In this document: one piece after another, positions 27,161 to 36,508 of the stretch
Numbering within the stretch: position 1 is the first letter of the stretch
How the letters are laid out: each line of letters opens with the position of its first letter
From: an unicellular cyanobacterium SU3
GTDB lineage: Bacteria > Cyanobacteriota > Cyanobacteriia > Cyanobacteriales > Microcystaceae
Assembly (NCBI GenBank): GCA_002172675.1
Contig: NETF01000051.1
Span: 106,679 to 170,678, forward strand
Direction of reading: 5' to 3'
DNA length: 64,000 nucleotides
Position numbers and translations under genes: made by a program
Notes under the pieces: model-generated
What the model saw: only the letters and a program-made list of their open reading frames with translations
Told to the model about the DNA's origin: nothing
Databases searched by the model: none

Positions 27161-28648
27161 TTAATCGGTAGTTTCAGAAGTTTTGAGAAAACTATCTCCC
27201 AATATTAAATCTTTAGCATCTAAACCAATACGTAAGGTCAATTGAGAGTCTAAATCTCCTGTAGAAGATGCTTCTACTCTACCCATTCCTAACGTGGTTT
27301 GCAAGTAATTAGCTGCTTCAAAATCTCCTTGTTGCACTACAATTTCTGTTTCTCGTAATAATTGAGGTGCATCGGAGATAGTATAAACATTATGAATGTC
27401 TTGTTTAGCCAGGTATTCCCTAAGTTGATTAACTAACCCCGGATCATCAGTGGCATTTTGTAGAGCAATTCTCACACGGTTGGGGGAACGATGACGAGAA
27501 GACTGCCATTGGGGAGTAATGCCGAAATATTGTTCCATGACTTGATCCCGTCCCCTTTCTGACATTACCCAATAACTACGGTTATCAAATTCTTCTTCTT
27601 GACTAAAACGACCAGGTAACATCACCATTTGTACTTGATCTCGGTCAATTTGTCGGCCAAAATTCACCAAGGCCAGCATTTCTTCCCAAGTAAGATTGGT
27701 ATCAATATGTTTTTCGACTAAACCGATCGCTTGGGGAATTCGGGGTATAATAGTGGGGTTAGTAATGCGTTGACGAAGGGCTTTGAGCAGTATCTGTTGT
27801 CGTTGTACTCGACCAATGTCACCATAACTATCTTTACGAAAACGGGCAAAGTGTTCGGCCTGTTCCCCGCTAAGAATTTGTCTACCAGCTTGTAAATCAA
27901 TTTTCAGGTTTTGGGTTTTATCTTCGTACTGCATGGGATAAGGGACAAAAACTTCTACCCCTCCTACCAAGTCGACTAATTCTATGAAAGCATCCGTTGT
28001 CACTCGAACATAGCGATCAATGGGAACATCATTCAGGGTTTTACTGAGTACCCTAGCCGCTAACCCTGGGCCTCCATGAATATTAGCGTCGTTAACTTTA
28101 GTGTAACCCACCCCTGGAATATTCACCCGACTATCCCTAGGGACTGACAGCATTTTCACGGAATTATCAGCCGGATCGAAGCGTAATAGTAAAATTGTGT
28201 CACTACGTCCCCCAAACCCTTCAAGACTTCCTGCCGGCGTATCTAACACCCGATCAATTCCCAATACTAAAAGATTAATAGGACGAGATAAGCGATATTG
28301 TAGCAACGTATTATCCACCACAGGGGTGGGTGTTTGTTCAGAAGGGGTTTCGGTGGTGGGTGTCCAAGGATTAGTTATCTTTTCAGTTAGGGGTAAAATC
28401 TCCTCTGACAGAGGGCTAAATAGACTGATTGCTGCCCCTACAGTCGCTGAAACCACAGCAGTACAGCCAAAACCCATTCCCCATAATATCCCTCTAAAAA
28501 GGGGACGCAATGCCTTGTTTTTTCCTTGTTTATGTAAATGATTGGTTCCTACCATTGGATTATGGTATTTAGGGGATTTGTATTTACGAGAACCTGATTT
28601 TCCTTGAAAACCAGATTTATTAGACACTCTGTTCACACTATTGGCCAT
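27161..28648 (-). CDS. LytR-CpsA-Psr (LCP) family protein
   Basis: I start at the ATG at 28648, preceded by GAGGTAATT. The 495-residue protein has a basic cytoplasmic N-terminus, one membrane helix (about 50-75) and a large periplasmic LCP domain with conserved Arg/Asp residues (GGRSDTILLLRFDP, SVPRDSRVNIPG). A LytR_C-like C-terminal domain follows (RIALQNATDDPGLVNQLREYL). LCP enzymes transfer glycopolymers from lipid carriers to peptidoglycan or other acceptors. It probably ligates cell-wall glycans here. Confidence 0.9.
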   Translation of the reverse strand: MANSVNRVSNKSGFQGKSGSRKYKSPKYHNPMVGTNHLHKQGKNKALRPLFRGILWGMGFGCTAVVSATVGAAISLFSPLSEEILPLTEKITNPWTPTTETPSEQTPTPVVDNTLLQYRLSRPINLLVLGIDRVLDTPAGSLEGFGGRSDTILLLRFDPADNSVKMLSVPRDSRVNIPGVGYTKVNDANIHGGPGLAARVLSKTLNDVPIDRYVRVTTDAFIELVDLVGGVEVFVPYPMQYEDKTQNLKIDLQAGRQILSGEQAEHFARFRKDSYGDIGRVQRQQILLKALRQRITNPTIIPRIPQAIGLVEKHIDTNLTWEEMLALVNFGRQIDRDQVQMVMLPGRFSQEEEFDNRSYWVMSERGRDQVMEQYFGITPQWQSSRHRSPNRVRIALQNATDDPGLVNQLREYLAKQDIHNVYTISDAPQLLRETEIVVQQGDFEAANYLQTTLGMGRVEASSTGDLDSQLTLRIGLDAKDLILGDSFLKTSETTD

Positions 28649-28877
28649 AATTACCTCAACACACCACAAACAAGAAGTCAGAGGCTAAAAGTTATGAAGT
28701 GATTGACTATTTACTTCAGGTAGACACTTTAACCTACTGATCAATGACACAAGGGATCACTCTTATTCTGTTTTAGAAGTATGTTGAGGTGAGGATGTTC
28801 CCTACTATGTTAGTGAACAGCAAACAGTTATCAGTGACCTGTTATTAACTCATCTTAAGTTAAACTAAGGGTAAGTC

Positions 28878-29171
28878 ATGAGAAAAGATGATTATTTAGT
28901 TATTAAGAAGATGGCCAAAAAACAAAAATTTCCTCACTTATTAGGCTCAAAATGGACGGCAAAACAAAAAACATGGGGATGGCGACATTTTCAAGTGGTT
29001 AACCGAAAAAATCAAGGAAGATTTGTTTTTGCAGAAATGGTTGCTTCTTGTGATGCTAATGTTCGTTTTTGGATCAATGCACAACAATTTAAAGATCGTT
29101 CTTTATGGCAACCAGGATGGCAAACTTTAGAAGAAATAAATCAACCAGAAGAAGAATTTGAAATTCTTTAG
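28878..29171 (+). CDS. Trp-rich conserved protein (TIGR02450 family)
   Basis: The 97-residue protein is rich in Trp and basic residues (SKWTAKQKTWGWRHF, QPGWQTL), matching the TIGR02450 family found in cyanobacteria and marine proteobacteria. Function is unknown. The ATG at 28878 has an AAGGG ribosome-binding site; an internal ATG at 28911 is closer to the usual family start, so the first 11 residues are uncertain. Confidence 0.8.
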   Translation: MRKDDYLVIKKMAKKQKFPHLLGSKWTAKQKTWGWRHFQVVNRKNQGRFVFAEMVASCDANVRFWINAQQFKDRSLWQPGWQTLEEINQPEEEFEIL

Positions 29172-29217
29172 ATAAAATTAGTTTGATTATTTTCTTTTTC
29201 TATGATTTTCTGGGCTA

Positions 29218-30744
29218 TTACACATTAAATACTGTTAAGTCTAAATAATCAAACTCTTGTAAAAAGTCTAATAGCTTAATGGCAATTTTATTGACTCCTC
29301 CTGAAACATTGGATTCTATATTAATGGGAATAACAGGATCATGAAGGGATAAACGCAATAATAACCAGCCATTTTGATCACTAGATTGACAAGAAATTCT
29401 TACCCCTTCGTAATTATTAGGAACCAGTTTCCAATTCTCTTGAATGGTTGTAAATTCTTTTAATTTTTCTATCACCTGATTTCCATAGTCTTTGAAGTTG
29501 TCTGTCTTAATTTTTAACCTAAATTCTTGACTTTCGTGGGGTTCTTTTAATTTAGCAATTAAATCGGTTAACACTTTTCCTTGTTGTTTACATTTAGCTA
29601 ATTCAATTAATAGTTTGGTGACTAAATAAGCTCCATCGTCAAGAAAATAGTTTTCTTTCATTGCCCCATGACCAGAGGTTTCAATAGCTAACCAGGATTC
29701 TTGCCCTTCATTATTTAATCTAACGGATTCATTAATAACATTTTTGTAGCCTCTTTTAAAGCGATGATGAACCCCTTTTAATTCTTCTTCTATAAAGGTA
29801 GTTAAACCATCAGAGGTGATAGAATCTGTAACAATTGTTGACCCTGGATGTTCTTTTAAAACAATGGCAGAAATTAAAGCAATTAAGCGATTTCGATTCA
29901 ATTCTTTCCCTGAACTATCAACAGCAGCACCTCGATCAACATCGGTATCAAAAATAATACCAAAGTCTGCGTTATTATTAACAACTGCTTGACAAATGGA
30001 CTGCATTGCTGCTTCATTTTCAGGGTTAGGAATATGATTAGGAAATGTGCCATCAGGGTCTAAAAATTGGCTACCTTCTGTGTCTGCACCTAAGGGTTTA
30101 AGGACTTTTTCAGCATAAAATCCTCCGGCACCATTCCCCGCATCGACAATGATTTTTAATCCTTGTAAGGGTTGCTCAAAATTGTCGGGATGTTTAACAC
30201 TTTCTCTAACTTTTTTAACTAAACCTTGAGCATAAACGCTAATAAAATTATATTTTTGTACCCTTCCTTTTTCTTGGCCTACGGTAAAATTATTGTTTTC
30301 AGCTAAATTTAAAATTTCTGTAATATCTCCCTTGTTAAGTCCTCCCTCTTTGGTAAAAAACTTTAACCCGTTACGGTTAAAAGGAAGATGACTAGCCGTT
30401 AACATAATGGCCCCATCACAACTTAATTCAGAAGTAATGGTACTCATAAACATAGCAGGAGTAGAGGCAATATCAAAATCATAAACCTGACTTCCTGAGA
30501 GACTAATACCTTCTGTTACCGCAGATATTAAACTAAGCCCTGATAAGCGACTATCTCTTCCTAAAGAAATGGTTAATTCTAAGGTATTTTTTCCTAACTT
30601 TTTTCCTAACCAACTCGCAAAAGCTTGACCTAAAATTTTAGCAACTTCAGGGGTCAAATTAACGGGTTCATCAGCTATCCCCTCTAAGGCAACTCCTCGT
30701 ATATCTGAACCATTTTGTAGTTTTCTCCAGTCAAACTTTTGCAT
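29218..30744 (-). CDS. Phosphomannomutase/phosphoglucomutase
   Basis: Start placed at the ATG at 30744 (GAGAGAAT upstream; MQKFDWRKLQNGSDIRG). The alpha-D-phosphohexomutase landmarks are present: catalytic phosphoserine loop TASHLPFNRNGLK, metal loop DTDVDRG, sugar-binding ETSGHGAMKEN and a C-terminal phosphate-binding segment. It interconverts hexose 1- and 6-phosphates for glycogen, cell wall or nucleotide sugar synthesis. Mannose versus glucose preference cannot be read from sequence. It lies alone, convergent with the Trp-rich protein gene. Confidence 0.9.
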   Translation of the reverse strand: MQKFDWRKLQNGSDIRGVALEGIADEPVNLTPEVAKILGQAFASWLGKKLGKNTLELTISLGRDSRLSGLSLISAVTEGISLSGSQVYDFDIASTPAMFMSTITSELSCDGAIMLTASHLPFNRNGLKFFTKEGGLNKGDITEILNLAENNNFTVGQEKGRVQKYNFISVYAQGLVKKVRESVKHPDNFEQPLQGLKIIVDAGNGAGGFYAEKVLKPLGADTEGSQFLDPDGTFPNHIPNPENEAAMQSICQAVVNNNADFGIIFDTDVDRGAAVDSSGKELNRNRLIALISAIVLKEHPGSTIVTDSITSDGLTTFIEEELKGVHHRFKRGYKNVINESVRLNNEGQESWLAIETSGHGAMKENYFLDDGAYLVTKLLIELAKCKQQGKVLTDLIAKLKEPHESQEFRLKIKTDNFKDYGNQVIEKLKEFTTIQENWKLVPNNYEGVRISCQSSDQNGWLLLRLSLHDPVIPINIESNVSGGVNKIAIKLLDFLQEFDYLDLTVFNV

Positions 30745-30943
30745 GGTTATTCTCTCAATAAACAACTCTGACATTATTGTAACGAAATTTGCGATTTATG
30801 TCTCCCATGAGACAATATAATAACTGTTACCTGATTTATGTTTATCTTTTGTTTAGAAATCAATCATAAGAATTTTTTTTGTTATACACTAGATATTAAT
30901 TTCATTGTTTATTTATGTAGGTAATAATATGTAAAATTCACCC

Positions 30944-31206
30944 AATTTGTCTAATTACAATTACAGTATTATTCATGAATTAGGTCGCAACGGAGAAGGG
31001 GGAAGAAGCTGAACAAGTTAAAAAAATTGCTATTTCTATATAATTTTATGGCAGTTTATCACGCAGGAATGTCTGAATATGTATTAGGAGATTATGAAGC
31101 ATCTAAAATTCATTTAACTCGCTTTTTAGATATTTATAAAAGAGAGGATGGATGGAGAAGTAATGCTATTGAAATTTTAAATCGGATGGATAGTAATATT
31201 AACTAA
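30944..31206 (+). pseudogene. Decayed kinase/TPR fragment
   Basis: 30944-31012 reads YSIIHELGRNGEGGRS then stop, matching the N-terminus of cyanobacterial Ser/Thr kinases (ELGRNxEGGR). After more stops, 31048-31206 gives a 52-codon frame (AVYHAGMSEYVLGDYEASK..., EILNRMD) with a TPR-like pattern. No complete domain remains. The rest of the 30775-31358 spacer shows only the doxX upstream region. Confidence 0.45.
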
Positions 31207-31325
31207 CATTTGGCTTTCAGTTATTTATCATCAGACTCTAATTTTGCTTTAAGGTGATTCTCAGGTAAATCTCATTAATGTCCCTTTATACTAGAATACC
31301 GAAAGATTATATTCATTTTATAAGT

Positions 31326-31339
31326 CTATAATTTTATAG
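31326..31339. promoter_or_regulatory. Palindrome upstream of doxX
   Basis: Perfect arms CTATAA and TTATAG with a TT centre lie about 20 bases before the doxX start and overlap the region just before AAAGGAG. A possible operator for the nearby ArsR-type repressor, but the site differs from the one in front of the arsR gene. Confidence 0.3.
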
Positions 31340-31358
31340 ATTAAAGGAGATTCTAGAA

Positions 31359-31811
31359 ATGCAAACTCAGTTATCTAACACTAAATTTTTGACCTATTCG
31401 CTTTGGGGATTACGTCTTCTTTTAGTTGCTATTTTCCTCTATCATGGACTGCCTAAAGCCATTTTTTGGTCAATGGCAATGGAAAAATTTATCAGTTTTG
31501 GGCTTCCTGGTTTCCTCGGTCCAATAACAGGTATTGCAGAAGTTATTGCTAGTGTGTTGTTATTGTCTGGACGTTTTTGGCGAGCTTCTAATTTAGTGTT
31601 ATTATTTATTATTGCTGGTGCGATCGTCACTGTACAACTACCTAACTTTATCGAAGATGCTAAAAAAGTAGCTGGTTTAGAAAGAGACTTATTAATTTTA
31701 GTAGGTCATTTAATTTTGTTAGCTGCTTATCCTCATGGCGTTTTAAACAAATCCAATCATTCTCAAGCTTCTTTTGAAAAAGAAGTATCTAACCCTAAAT
31801 CTCCTTTTTAA
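31359..31811 (+). CDS. DoxX-family membrane protein
   Basis: The 150-residue protein has four predicted helices and DoxX family features (YHGLPKAIF, GPITGIAEVIASVLLLSGR). DoxX-like proteins are small inner-membrane subunits of unknown redox or stress function. A good AAAGGAG site precedes the ATG. An ArsR-type regulator gene lies convergent 190 bases away, so a regulatory link is possible but unproven. Confidence 0.85.
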   Translation: MQTQLSNTKFLTYSLWGLRLLLVAIFLYHGLPKAIFWSMAMEKFISFGLPGFLGPITGIAEVIASVLLLSGRFWRASNLVLLFIIAGAIVTVQLPNFIEDAKKVAGLERDLLILVGHLILLAAYPHGVLNKSNHSQASFEKEVSNPKSPF

Positions 31812-31999
31812 TCTTGTTTACCTCTTGGTTAAAAAATTATAGCTTTTCTCGGACTTATGCAGTACCCCTAACAACTAGGTTTTGTCTCAACGGGATAATC
31901 TCTGTACCTCCTAAGTACGAGAATCGAAGGTGCAAGATATGAGCATAGTCATTCCCACTATTAATCGAATGCTTTTTCTTAGATTCATACAAAGTTACT

Positions 32000-32407
32000 C
32001 TAAAACAACTCTTGGAAGCTTTTTAGGGATTCTAATTGTTGATTCTGCTGTTGTAATTGTGTAGCGATAGAATTACAAACAATATCACATAAAGGAAAGA
32101 CTAAAGGATTTGCGATCGCATAAAAAACATTGACCCCTTCTTGACTTCTATTGACAATTCCTGCTTGAGTTAATACTTTTAAATGTTTAGAGACATTTGC
32201 TTGTCCTAACCCTGTCATTTCAATGATTTGGGAAACATTTTTTTCCCCATTTTTTAAGGCACAAATAATCTGCAACCGACTCATTTCTGATAATACTTTA
32301 AAAAAATCAGCGATCATTGCTAAAACAGCAGGAGATAAGTTAGATACGTCTTGGTTTCCTAACAAGGTAGTCTCACTAGGATACTGAGATGCGGTTATTT
32401 TGGGCAT
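32000..32407 (-). CDS. ArsR-family transcriptional regulator
   Basis: The 135-residue winged-helix protein has the ArsR HTH (LQIICALKNGEKNVSQII, then GLGQANVSKHLKVLTQAG) at about 45-90. There is no ELCVCDL metal motif. One Cys in the HTH start and two in the C-terminus (CDIVCNS) could sense metal or redox. A perfect inverted repeat lies immediately before the start codon, pointing to autoregulation. Confidence 0.9.
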   Translation of the reverse strand: MPKITASQYPSETTLLGNQDVSNLSPAVLAMIADFFKVLSEMSRLQIICALKNGEKNVSQIIEMTGLGQANVSKHLKVLTQAGIVNRSQEGVNVFYAIANPLVFPLCDIVCNSIATQLQQQNQQLESLKSFQELF

Positions 32408-32408
32408 A

Positions 32409-32426
32409 TTGTTATATAGGTAACAA
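32409..32426. promoter_or_regulatory. Putative ArsR operator
   Basis: Perfect arms TTGTTA and TAACAA, separated by TATAGG, begin two bases upstream of the arsR start codon and would cover its ribosome-binding region. Location and symmetry suit autorepression. Not tested. Confidence 0.5.
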
Positions 32427-32577
32427 ACTATGTGGACATATTATGATTTTTAATTATAGCTTAATTAATGCTAAGTTCCTATATTACTAAATAGTTGTAA
32501 ATTAAAGGAAGTCAAAGAAACCTATCTATGCAAGGCAATCAAGACTAAAATAAAAAAAGATAAATAGGAAATAAATA

Positions 32578-33300
32578 ATGGAATTAAAAGAATTATTGAG
32601 TAAATATAGGCTAGGAGAGAGAAAGTTTCATCAAATTGTTCTCAGAGAAGCAGATTTAATTGATATTAATCTTTCAGGTGTGGATTTTCAAGAAGCAGAT
32701 TTACGACAATCTAGGCTAGGAAAAAGTGTTTTTTGTCAAGCAAAATTAAAAAAAATTAATCTAAGCGAATCCATTCTCTGGGGGACTGACTTGAGGGATG
32801 CAGACTTATCTCAGGCAATATTAAGAGATGCTGATCTCAGTGGAGCAAAATTGATTGATACGAACCTAACTGATGCTTATTTAAGTAAGGCTAGTTTGTG
32901 TGGTGCAAACTTAACAGGGGCTATTTTACAAAGGGCTATTTTATACGAAGTAGATTTACGTCCAACTTCGGAGAGAAGAACCAATTTAGGGCAGGCAAAT
33001 TTAAGCCAAGCAGACCTATGTTATGCCAATTTAAGTTCAGCTTTATTATATCAGGCTAATTTATTCGAGGCAAGATTATGTCGAGCAAAATTAACCCAAG
33101 AACCCTATCGATCGCCGTTTCCTACTGATTTAACAGAAGCTAATTTACAGGGAGCAGATTTGAGTTATGCTGATCTGAGTAATGCTATTTTAGTTAACAG
33201 TAATTTAAAGAATGCTGATTTAACAGGAACTATTTTAACTAACGCTAATTTACAAGGTGCAATAATGCCAGATGGTCAGATTTATCAGGATTATGATTAA
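32578..33300 (+). CDS. Pentapeptide-repeat protein
   Basis: The 240-residue protein is almost entirely pentapeptide repeats with A(D/N)Lxx periodicity (GADLSYADLSNAILVNSNLKNADL type). It has a short N-terminal cap (MELKELLSKYRLGERKFHQ). It lacks signal peptide and membrane helix, so it is a cytoplasmic right-handed beta-helix scaffold. A few insertions interrupt the helix (RPTSERRTNL; QEPYRSPFPTDL). Function unknown. It may head the cluster of small membrane protein genes downstream. Confidence 0.85.
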   Translation: MELKELLSKYRLGERKFHQIVLREADLIDINLSGVDFQEADLRQSRLGKSVFCQAKLKKINLSESILWGTDLRDADLSQAILRDADLSGAKLIDTNLTDAYLSKASLCGANLTGAILQRAILYEVDLRPTSERRTNLGQANLSQADLCYANLSSALLYQANLFEARLCRAKLTQEPYRSPFPTDLTEANLQGADLSYADLSNAILVNSNLKNADLTGTILTNANLQGAIMPDGQIYQDYD

Positions 33301-33387
33301 ATCTTTAAAGAAGCTAAATTTTAGAAGATTTTAATAGAAAAAGTATTTAAGATATGGAAGTTATCTTAAAGAATTAAATGTTTAAAA

Positions 33388-33762
33388 ATGTTACCTTTAA
33401 TTTTAGCGCAATCTACCTCTGGTTCAGAGGATTCATCTTTTATATCCACCTTGATTTCTATTATTCTCTATTTTCCAAGTTCTTTTTTTTGTTGGAAAAT
33501 TTTTGATAAATGTGGGGTTGAAAATGCTTGGTTTGCTTGGATACCGATTTTAGGAATTTACGCAAATTTTCAAGCAGGAGATGAAGAAAATCCGCTTTTA
33601 TGGACAATTTTAGCTTGTATTCCTTGTATTAATATTATTGCTGTTGTGAAATTGATTATTGCGTGGGTCGTAATTTGTAGAAAACTGGAAAAATCCCCTT
33701 GGTTATTGCTTCTCATGCCTTGTTTTAGTGTTTTCATCTTGGGCTATTTAGCTTATGGTTAA
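33388..33762 (+). CDS. DUF5684-like small membrane protein
   Basis: The 124-residue protein has a short exported-looking N-terminus and three to four hydrophobic helices with the DUF5684 pattern (KCGVENAWFAWIPILG, PCINIIAVVKLIIAW). The family is of unknown function. It begins a run of three closely spaced membrane protein genes (gaps of 32 and 18 bases), probably one operon. Confidence 0.7.
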   Translation: MLPLILAQSTSGSEDSSFISTLISIILYFPSSFFCWKIFDKCGVENAWFAWIPILGIYANFQAGDEENPLLWTILACIPCINIIAVVKLIIAWVVICRKLEKSPWLLLLMPCFSVFILGYLAYG

Positions 33763-33794
33763 TTGTTGTCAAAATTAATAAGGTTAAGTGATTA

Positions 33795-33989
33795 ATGCTA
33801 AAATTGAAATACCGAAAAATTATCTTTTTAATTCTCATTGCCACCTTAGCTGGAGGATCAATGGCAGTTTATTCTCAATCAGAAGTTAACTTTTTTATAA
33901 AAACAAGTCAATTAGTTGTATTTCAACAATCAATGACAGTTATTCTTTATCTTCTTTGTTTCGGTCAAGACTTATTTAGTCGTCGATAG
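33795..33989 (+). CDS. Small membrane protein of unknown function
   Basis: The 64-residue protein has a basic N-terminus and two hydrophobic segments (about 8-25 and 40-58), ending in Arg-Arg. I do not recognise a family. Its tight placement between two other membrane protein genes supports it as real. Confidence 0.5.
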   Translation: MLKLKYRKIIFLILIATLAGGSMAVYSQSEVNFFIKTSQLVVFQQSMTVILYLLCFGQDLFSRR

Positions 33990-34007
33990 TCAAAATTTTA
34001 TCTTAAA

Positions 34008-34523
34008 ATGTTATCAACAAAACAACAAAAATATAATTATTTATCCTCTCAAGAAAAAAAGAAAAAAATTATTCAACTATTATTATTAGTATTACCTATT
34101 TTAGTTAGTTATTTAACTAATTTAGGATTAAAAATACCCTTACCAGGATGTCCATTATTTCACTATTTAGGAATACCTTGTCCTGGGTGGGGATTAACTC
34201 GATCCTTTCAAGCGATCGCTCAAGGAAATCTCTTCAAGGCAATAAATTTTCATTTATTTGGCCCCATTTTTTTTATTATCTTTTTAAGCTTCAGTTTTCA
34301 TTTAATCCAAGAAATTGTTAAAAATAAAAACATATATAATGGTTATGTCAAAATCATAAAAAACCCCAATTATCAAATTATATTTTTATTAATTTTATTC
34401 GGTTATCATCTAACAAGATTACTCAACTTATGGAAAACAGGAGAATTATCTAGATCATTCCTTCATTCTCCTGTTACACAGTTAATTTTAACGGGTCACT
34501 GGTCACTGCTCATTGGTAACTGA
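34008..34523 (+). CDS. DUF2752 membrane protein
   Basis: The 171-residue protein has about four hydrophobic helices and the DUF2752 signature CPLFHYLGIPCPGWGLTRSF (about 49-68), a cysteine-containing motif conserved in the family. Function is unknown. It is the last gene of the small-membrane-protein run. A dispersed CACTGGTCACTGCTC repeat overlaps its 3' end, so the C-terminus may have been altered. Confidence 0.8.
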   Translation: MLSTKQQKYNYLSSQEKKKKIIQLLLLVLPILVSYLTNLGLKIPLPGCPLFHYLGIPCPGWGLTRSFQAIAQGNLFKAINFHLFGPIFFIIFLSFSFHLIQEIVKNKNIYNGYVKIIKNPNYQIIFLLILFGYHLTRLLNLWKTGELSRSFLHSPVTQLILTGHWSLLIGN

Positions 34524-34584
34524 TAGAAAAAATTATTGTATAATTAAAGGTTGCGGTCAAAAATAAAAAAAGGAACAGCACATT

Positions 34585-35043
34585 ATGGCGAAACGAGTTC
34601 AAGTCGTATTAAACGAACCCATTAATAAATTAGGACAAGACGGCGATTTAGTAGAAGTTGCTCCCGGATACGCTAGAAATTATCTACTTCCTCAAAAATT
34701 AGCCACCCTTGCCACTCCTGGTATTCTCAAACAGGTTGAACAACGTAGGGAAAAAGAGAGAGAAAGACTCTTAGCGGAGAAACAACAAGCAGAAAACAAA
34801 AAAACAGCCCTCGAAACCATCAAACGCTTCACCATTCGCAAAGAAGTTGGGGAAGGGGAATCTATTTTTGGAACCGTTACCACCTCAGAAGTGGCTGATG
34901 CTATCCAAGCAGCAACCAACCAAGAAGTGGATCGTCGGGGTATTACTGTACCTGACATCAATAAAACTGGTTTCTATGAAGCAACCGTTAAACTTCATCC
35001 CGAAGTAACTGCAACCATCGAAATTCAAGTTGCACCCCTTTAA
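34585..35043 (+). CDS. rplI: Ribosomal protein L9
   Basis: The 152-residue protein has the complete L9 structure. An N-terminal rRNA-binding domain ([32 protein letters not shown] is split across residues 5-36) joins a long helix (about 41-75) and a C-terminal globular domain. The AAAGGAAC site precedes the ATG at 34585. It is part of the large subunit and affects frame maintenance. It stands alone here. Confidence 0.97.
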   Translation: MAKRVQVVLNEPINKLGQDGDLVEVAPGYARNYLLPQKLATLATPGILKQVEQRREKERERLLAEKQQAENKKTALETIKRFTIRKEVGEGESIFGTVTTSEVADAIQAATNQEVDRRGITVPDINKTGFYEATVKLHPEVTATIEIQVAPL

Positions 35044-35142
35044 TGGTTAAAATAGTGGGGGTAGGCTGTTTGTTCGTTAATTAAGAATGAACAATTAATA
35101 ATGAATAATGACTTTTTAGGATTTATTCATTGATAACCTACC

Positions 35143-36258
35143 TCATCCTTTAATATACGAGTTTAAGTCAGGTACATCCATCCAAGACCCTTTTTCACTA
35201 GATTGATGGGTTAAATCCATTAATAATTGAGAATACACCCCTTCGTACAAAGATGGGGCTAAAGATTGTTTTTGATCGATACTTTCTACCCAGCGATCAA
35301 CAATACGAATAAATGGGGCTAAACGCCCATCAGTAAACACTTGAGGAAAGGCTAACCGTTTAGGAATTTCAACCTCTGTTAAAGGTTTCCCAGCCGGTCC
35401 TGCTTGTAAACCGAACCCATGCACATAATCCTTTAAATTATTGCTACCTAGCACTAATGTACCGCGATCGCCGTACACTTCCAGCCAATGACCTCGACCA
35501 TTATAAGTTACCGAACTAATGGTTAATTGCACCGGTGTACCGTCTGTGAGTTCTAACATAATTAAACAGGTATCATCCGCATCAACAGGCTTCAATTTCC
35601 CATTTTCTAGGGGGTCTGGCCGTTTTTTGATAGCACATACCAACCGCGCACATACTCGTTTCACTGGACCAAATAACCAATGAATATAATCGAACGCATG
35701 GGAACCTACAGCCCCTAAGGCACCGCCCCCTCTATCCTTTCTCGCGTACCAATTCCAGGCTCTTTCCGGGTTAGCTCGACTGGCTACTAACCAATCTATT
35801 TTAATCAGTCTGGGTTGTCCGATATAGCCTTCTTGTAACTTTTCTGCTAACAGTTGCCAAGCAGGAACATATCTAAACTCAAAGTCTGCAGTGGCGACTA
35901 AATTATTTTTTGTTGCTAAATGATACAACGCTCTGGTTTCTTGTGCAGACATAGCCATGGGTTTTTCTAAAAGAAGGTGTTTCCCTGCTTCTAAGATTTG
36001 TTTCCCCATGTCGTAGTGAAGAAACGGAGGGGTAGATAAACTTACTGCATTGATATCAGAGGTAGCGAGAAGTTTGTCCAAACTATTGAACGCATAGGGA
36101 ATATTATTATCATCTGCGATCGCTTTTGCTTTGCCTAAGTCTCTATTGTAAACCCCGACTAACTCAGTGCGAGGGTGATGTTGCAGTCCCGGAATATGAA
36201 TAGCTTGACCAAAACCTGTTCCAACAACAGCGACACGAATAGGAGAATTAGAACTCAT
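35143..36258 (-). CDS. Gfo/Idh/MocA-family NAD(P)-dependent oxidoreductase
   Basis: The 371-residue protein has the Rossmann fold start (VAVVGTGFGQAIHIPG) and the family EKP motif (LLLEKPMA, about 95-102), with the C-terminal GFO_IDH_MocA domain (HAFDYIHWLFG). Enzymes of this family oxidise or reduce sugars, inositols or related compounds. Substrate unknown. Convergent with rplI; the two transcripts end about 100 bases apart. Confidence 0.88.
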   Translation of the reverse strand: MSSNSPIRVAVVGTGFGQAIHIPGLQHHPRTELVGVYNRDLGKAKAIADDNNIPYAFNSLDKLLATSDINAVSLSTPPFLHYDMGKQILEAGKHLLLEKPMAMSAQETRALYHLATKNNLVATADFEFRYVPAWQLLAEKLQEGYIGQPRLIKIDWLVASRANPERAWNWYARKDRGGGALGAVGSHAFDYIHWLFGPVKRVCARLVCAIKKRPDPLENGKLKPVDADDTCLIMLELTDGTPVQLTISSVTYNGRGHWLEVYGDRGTLVLGSNNLKDYVHGFGLQAGPAGKPLTEVEIPKRLAFPQVFTDGRLAPFIRIVDRWVESIDQKQSLAPSLYEGVYSQLLMDLTHQSSEKGSWMDVPDLNSYIKG

Positions 36259-36387
36259 GATTTGTAGATAGGATTATTATCACTTTTATTTAAGATACCA
36301 TCAAGCGTTAAATTAGAAACCTGAATAAATTTGCATTTGTCTGTTCCATCCTTAAATTGTTTATCCTAATGTCGTCAGAAACAGTAG

Positions 36388-36451
36388 GGTGGGTTAGACG
36401 GCTATGATTTAGGTTAGAACAAAAAAAATATAATTATCTGTCGTAACCCAC
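36388..36451. repeat. Inverted-repeat element (GGTGGGTTA/TAACCCACC)
   Basis: Perfect 9-base arms at 36388-36396 and 36443-36451 enclose 46 AT-rich bases. It belongs with the other G3-rich palindromes in this window. Nearby at 36474-36505 is a run of AACTCCGAACTCC-type short repeats also seen near 42450. Confidence 0.6.
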
Positions 36452-36508
36452 CATTTTCTTTAGTGTATTACTAACTCCCAACTCCGAACTCCTAACTCCG
36501 AACTCGCG

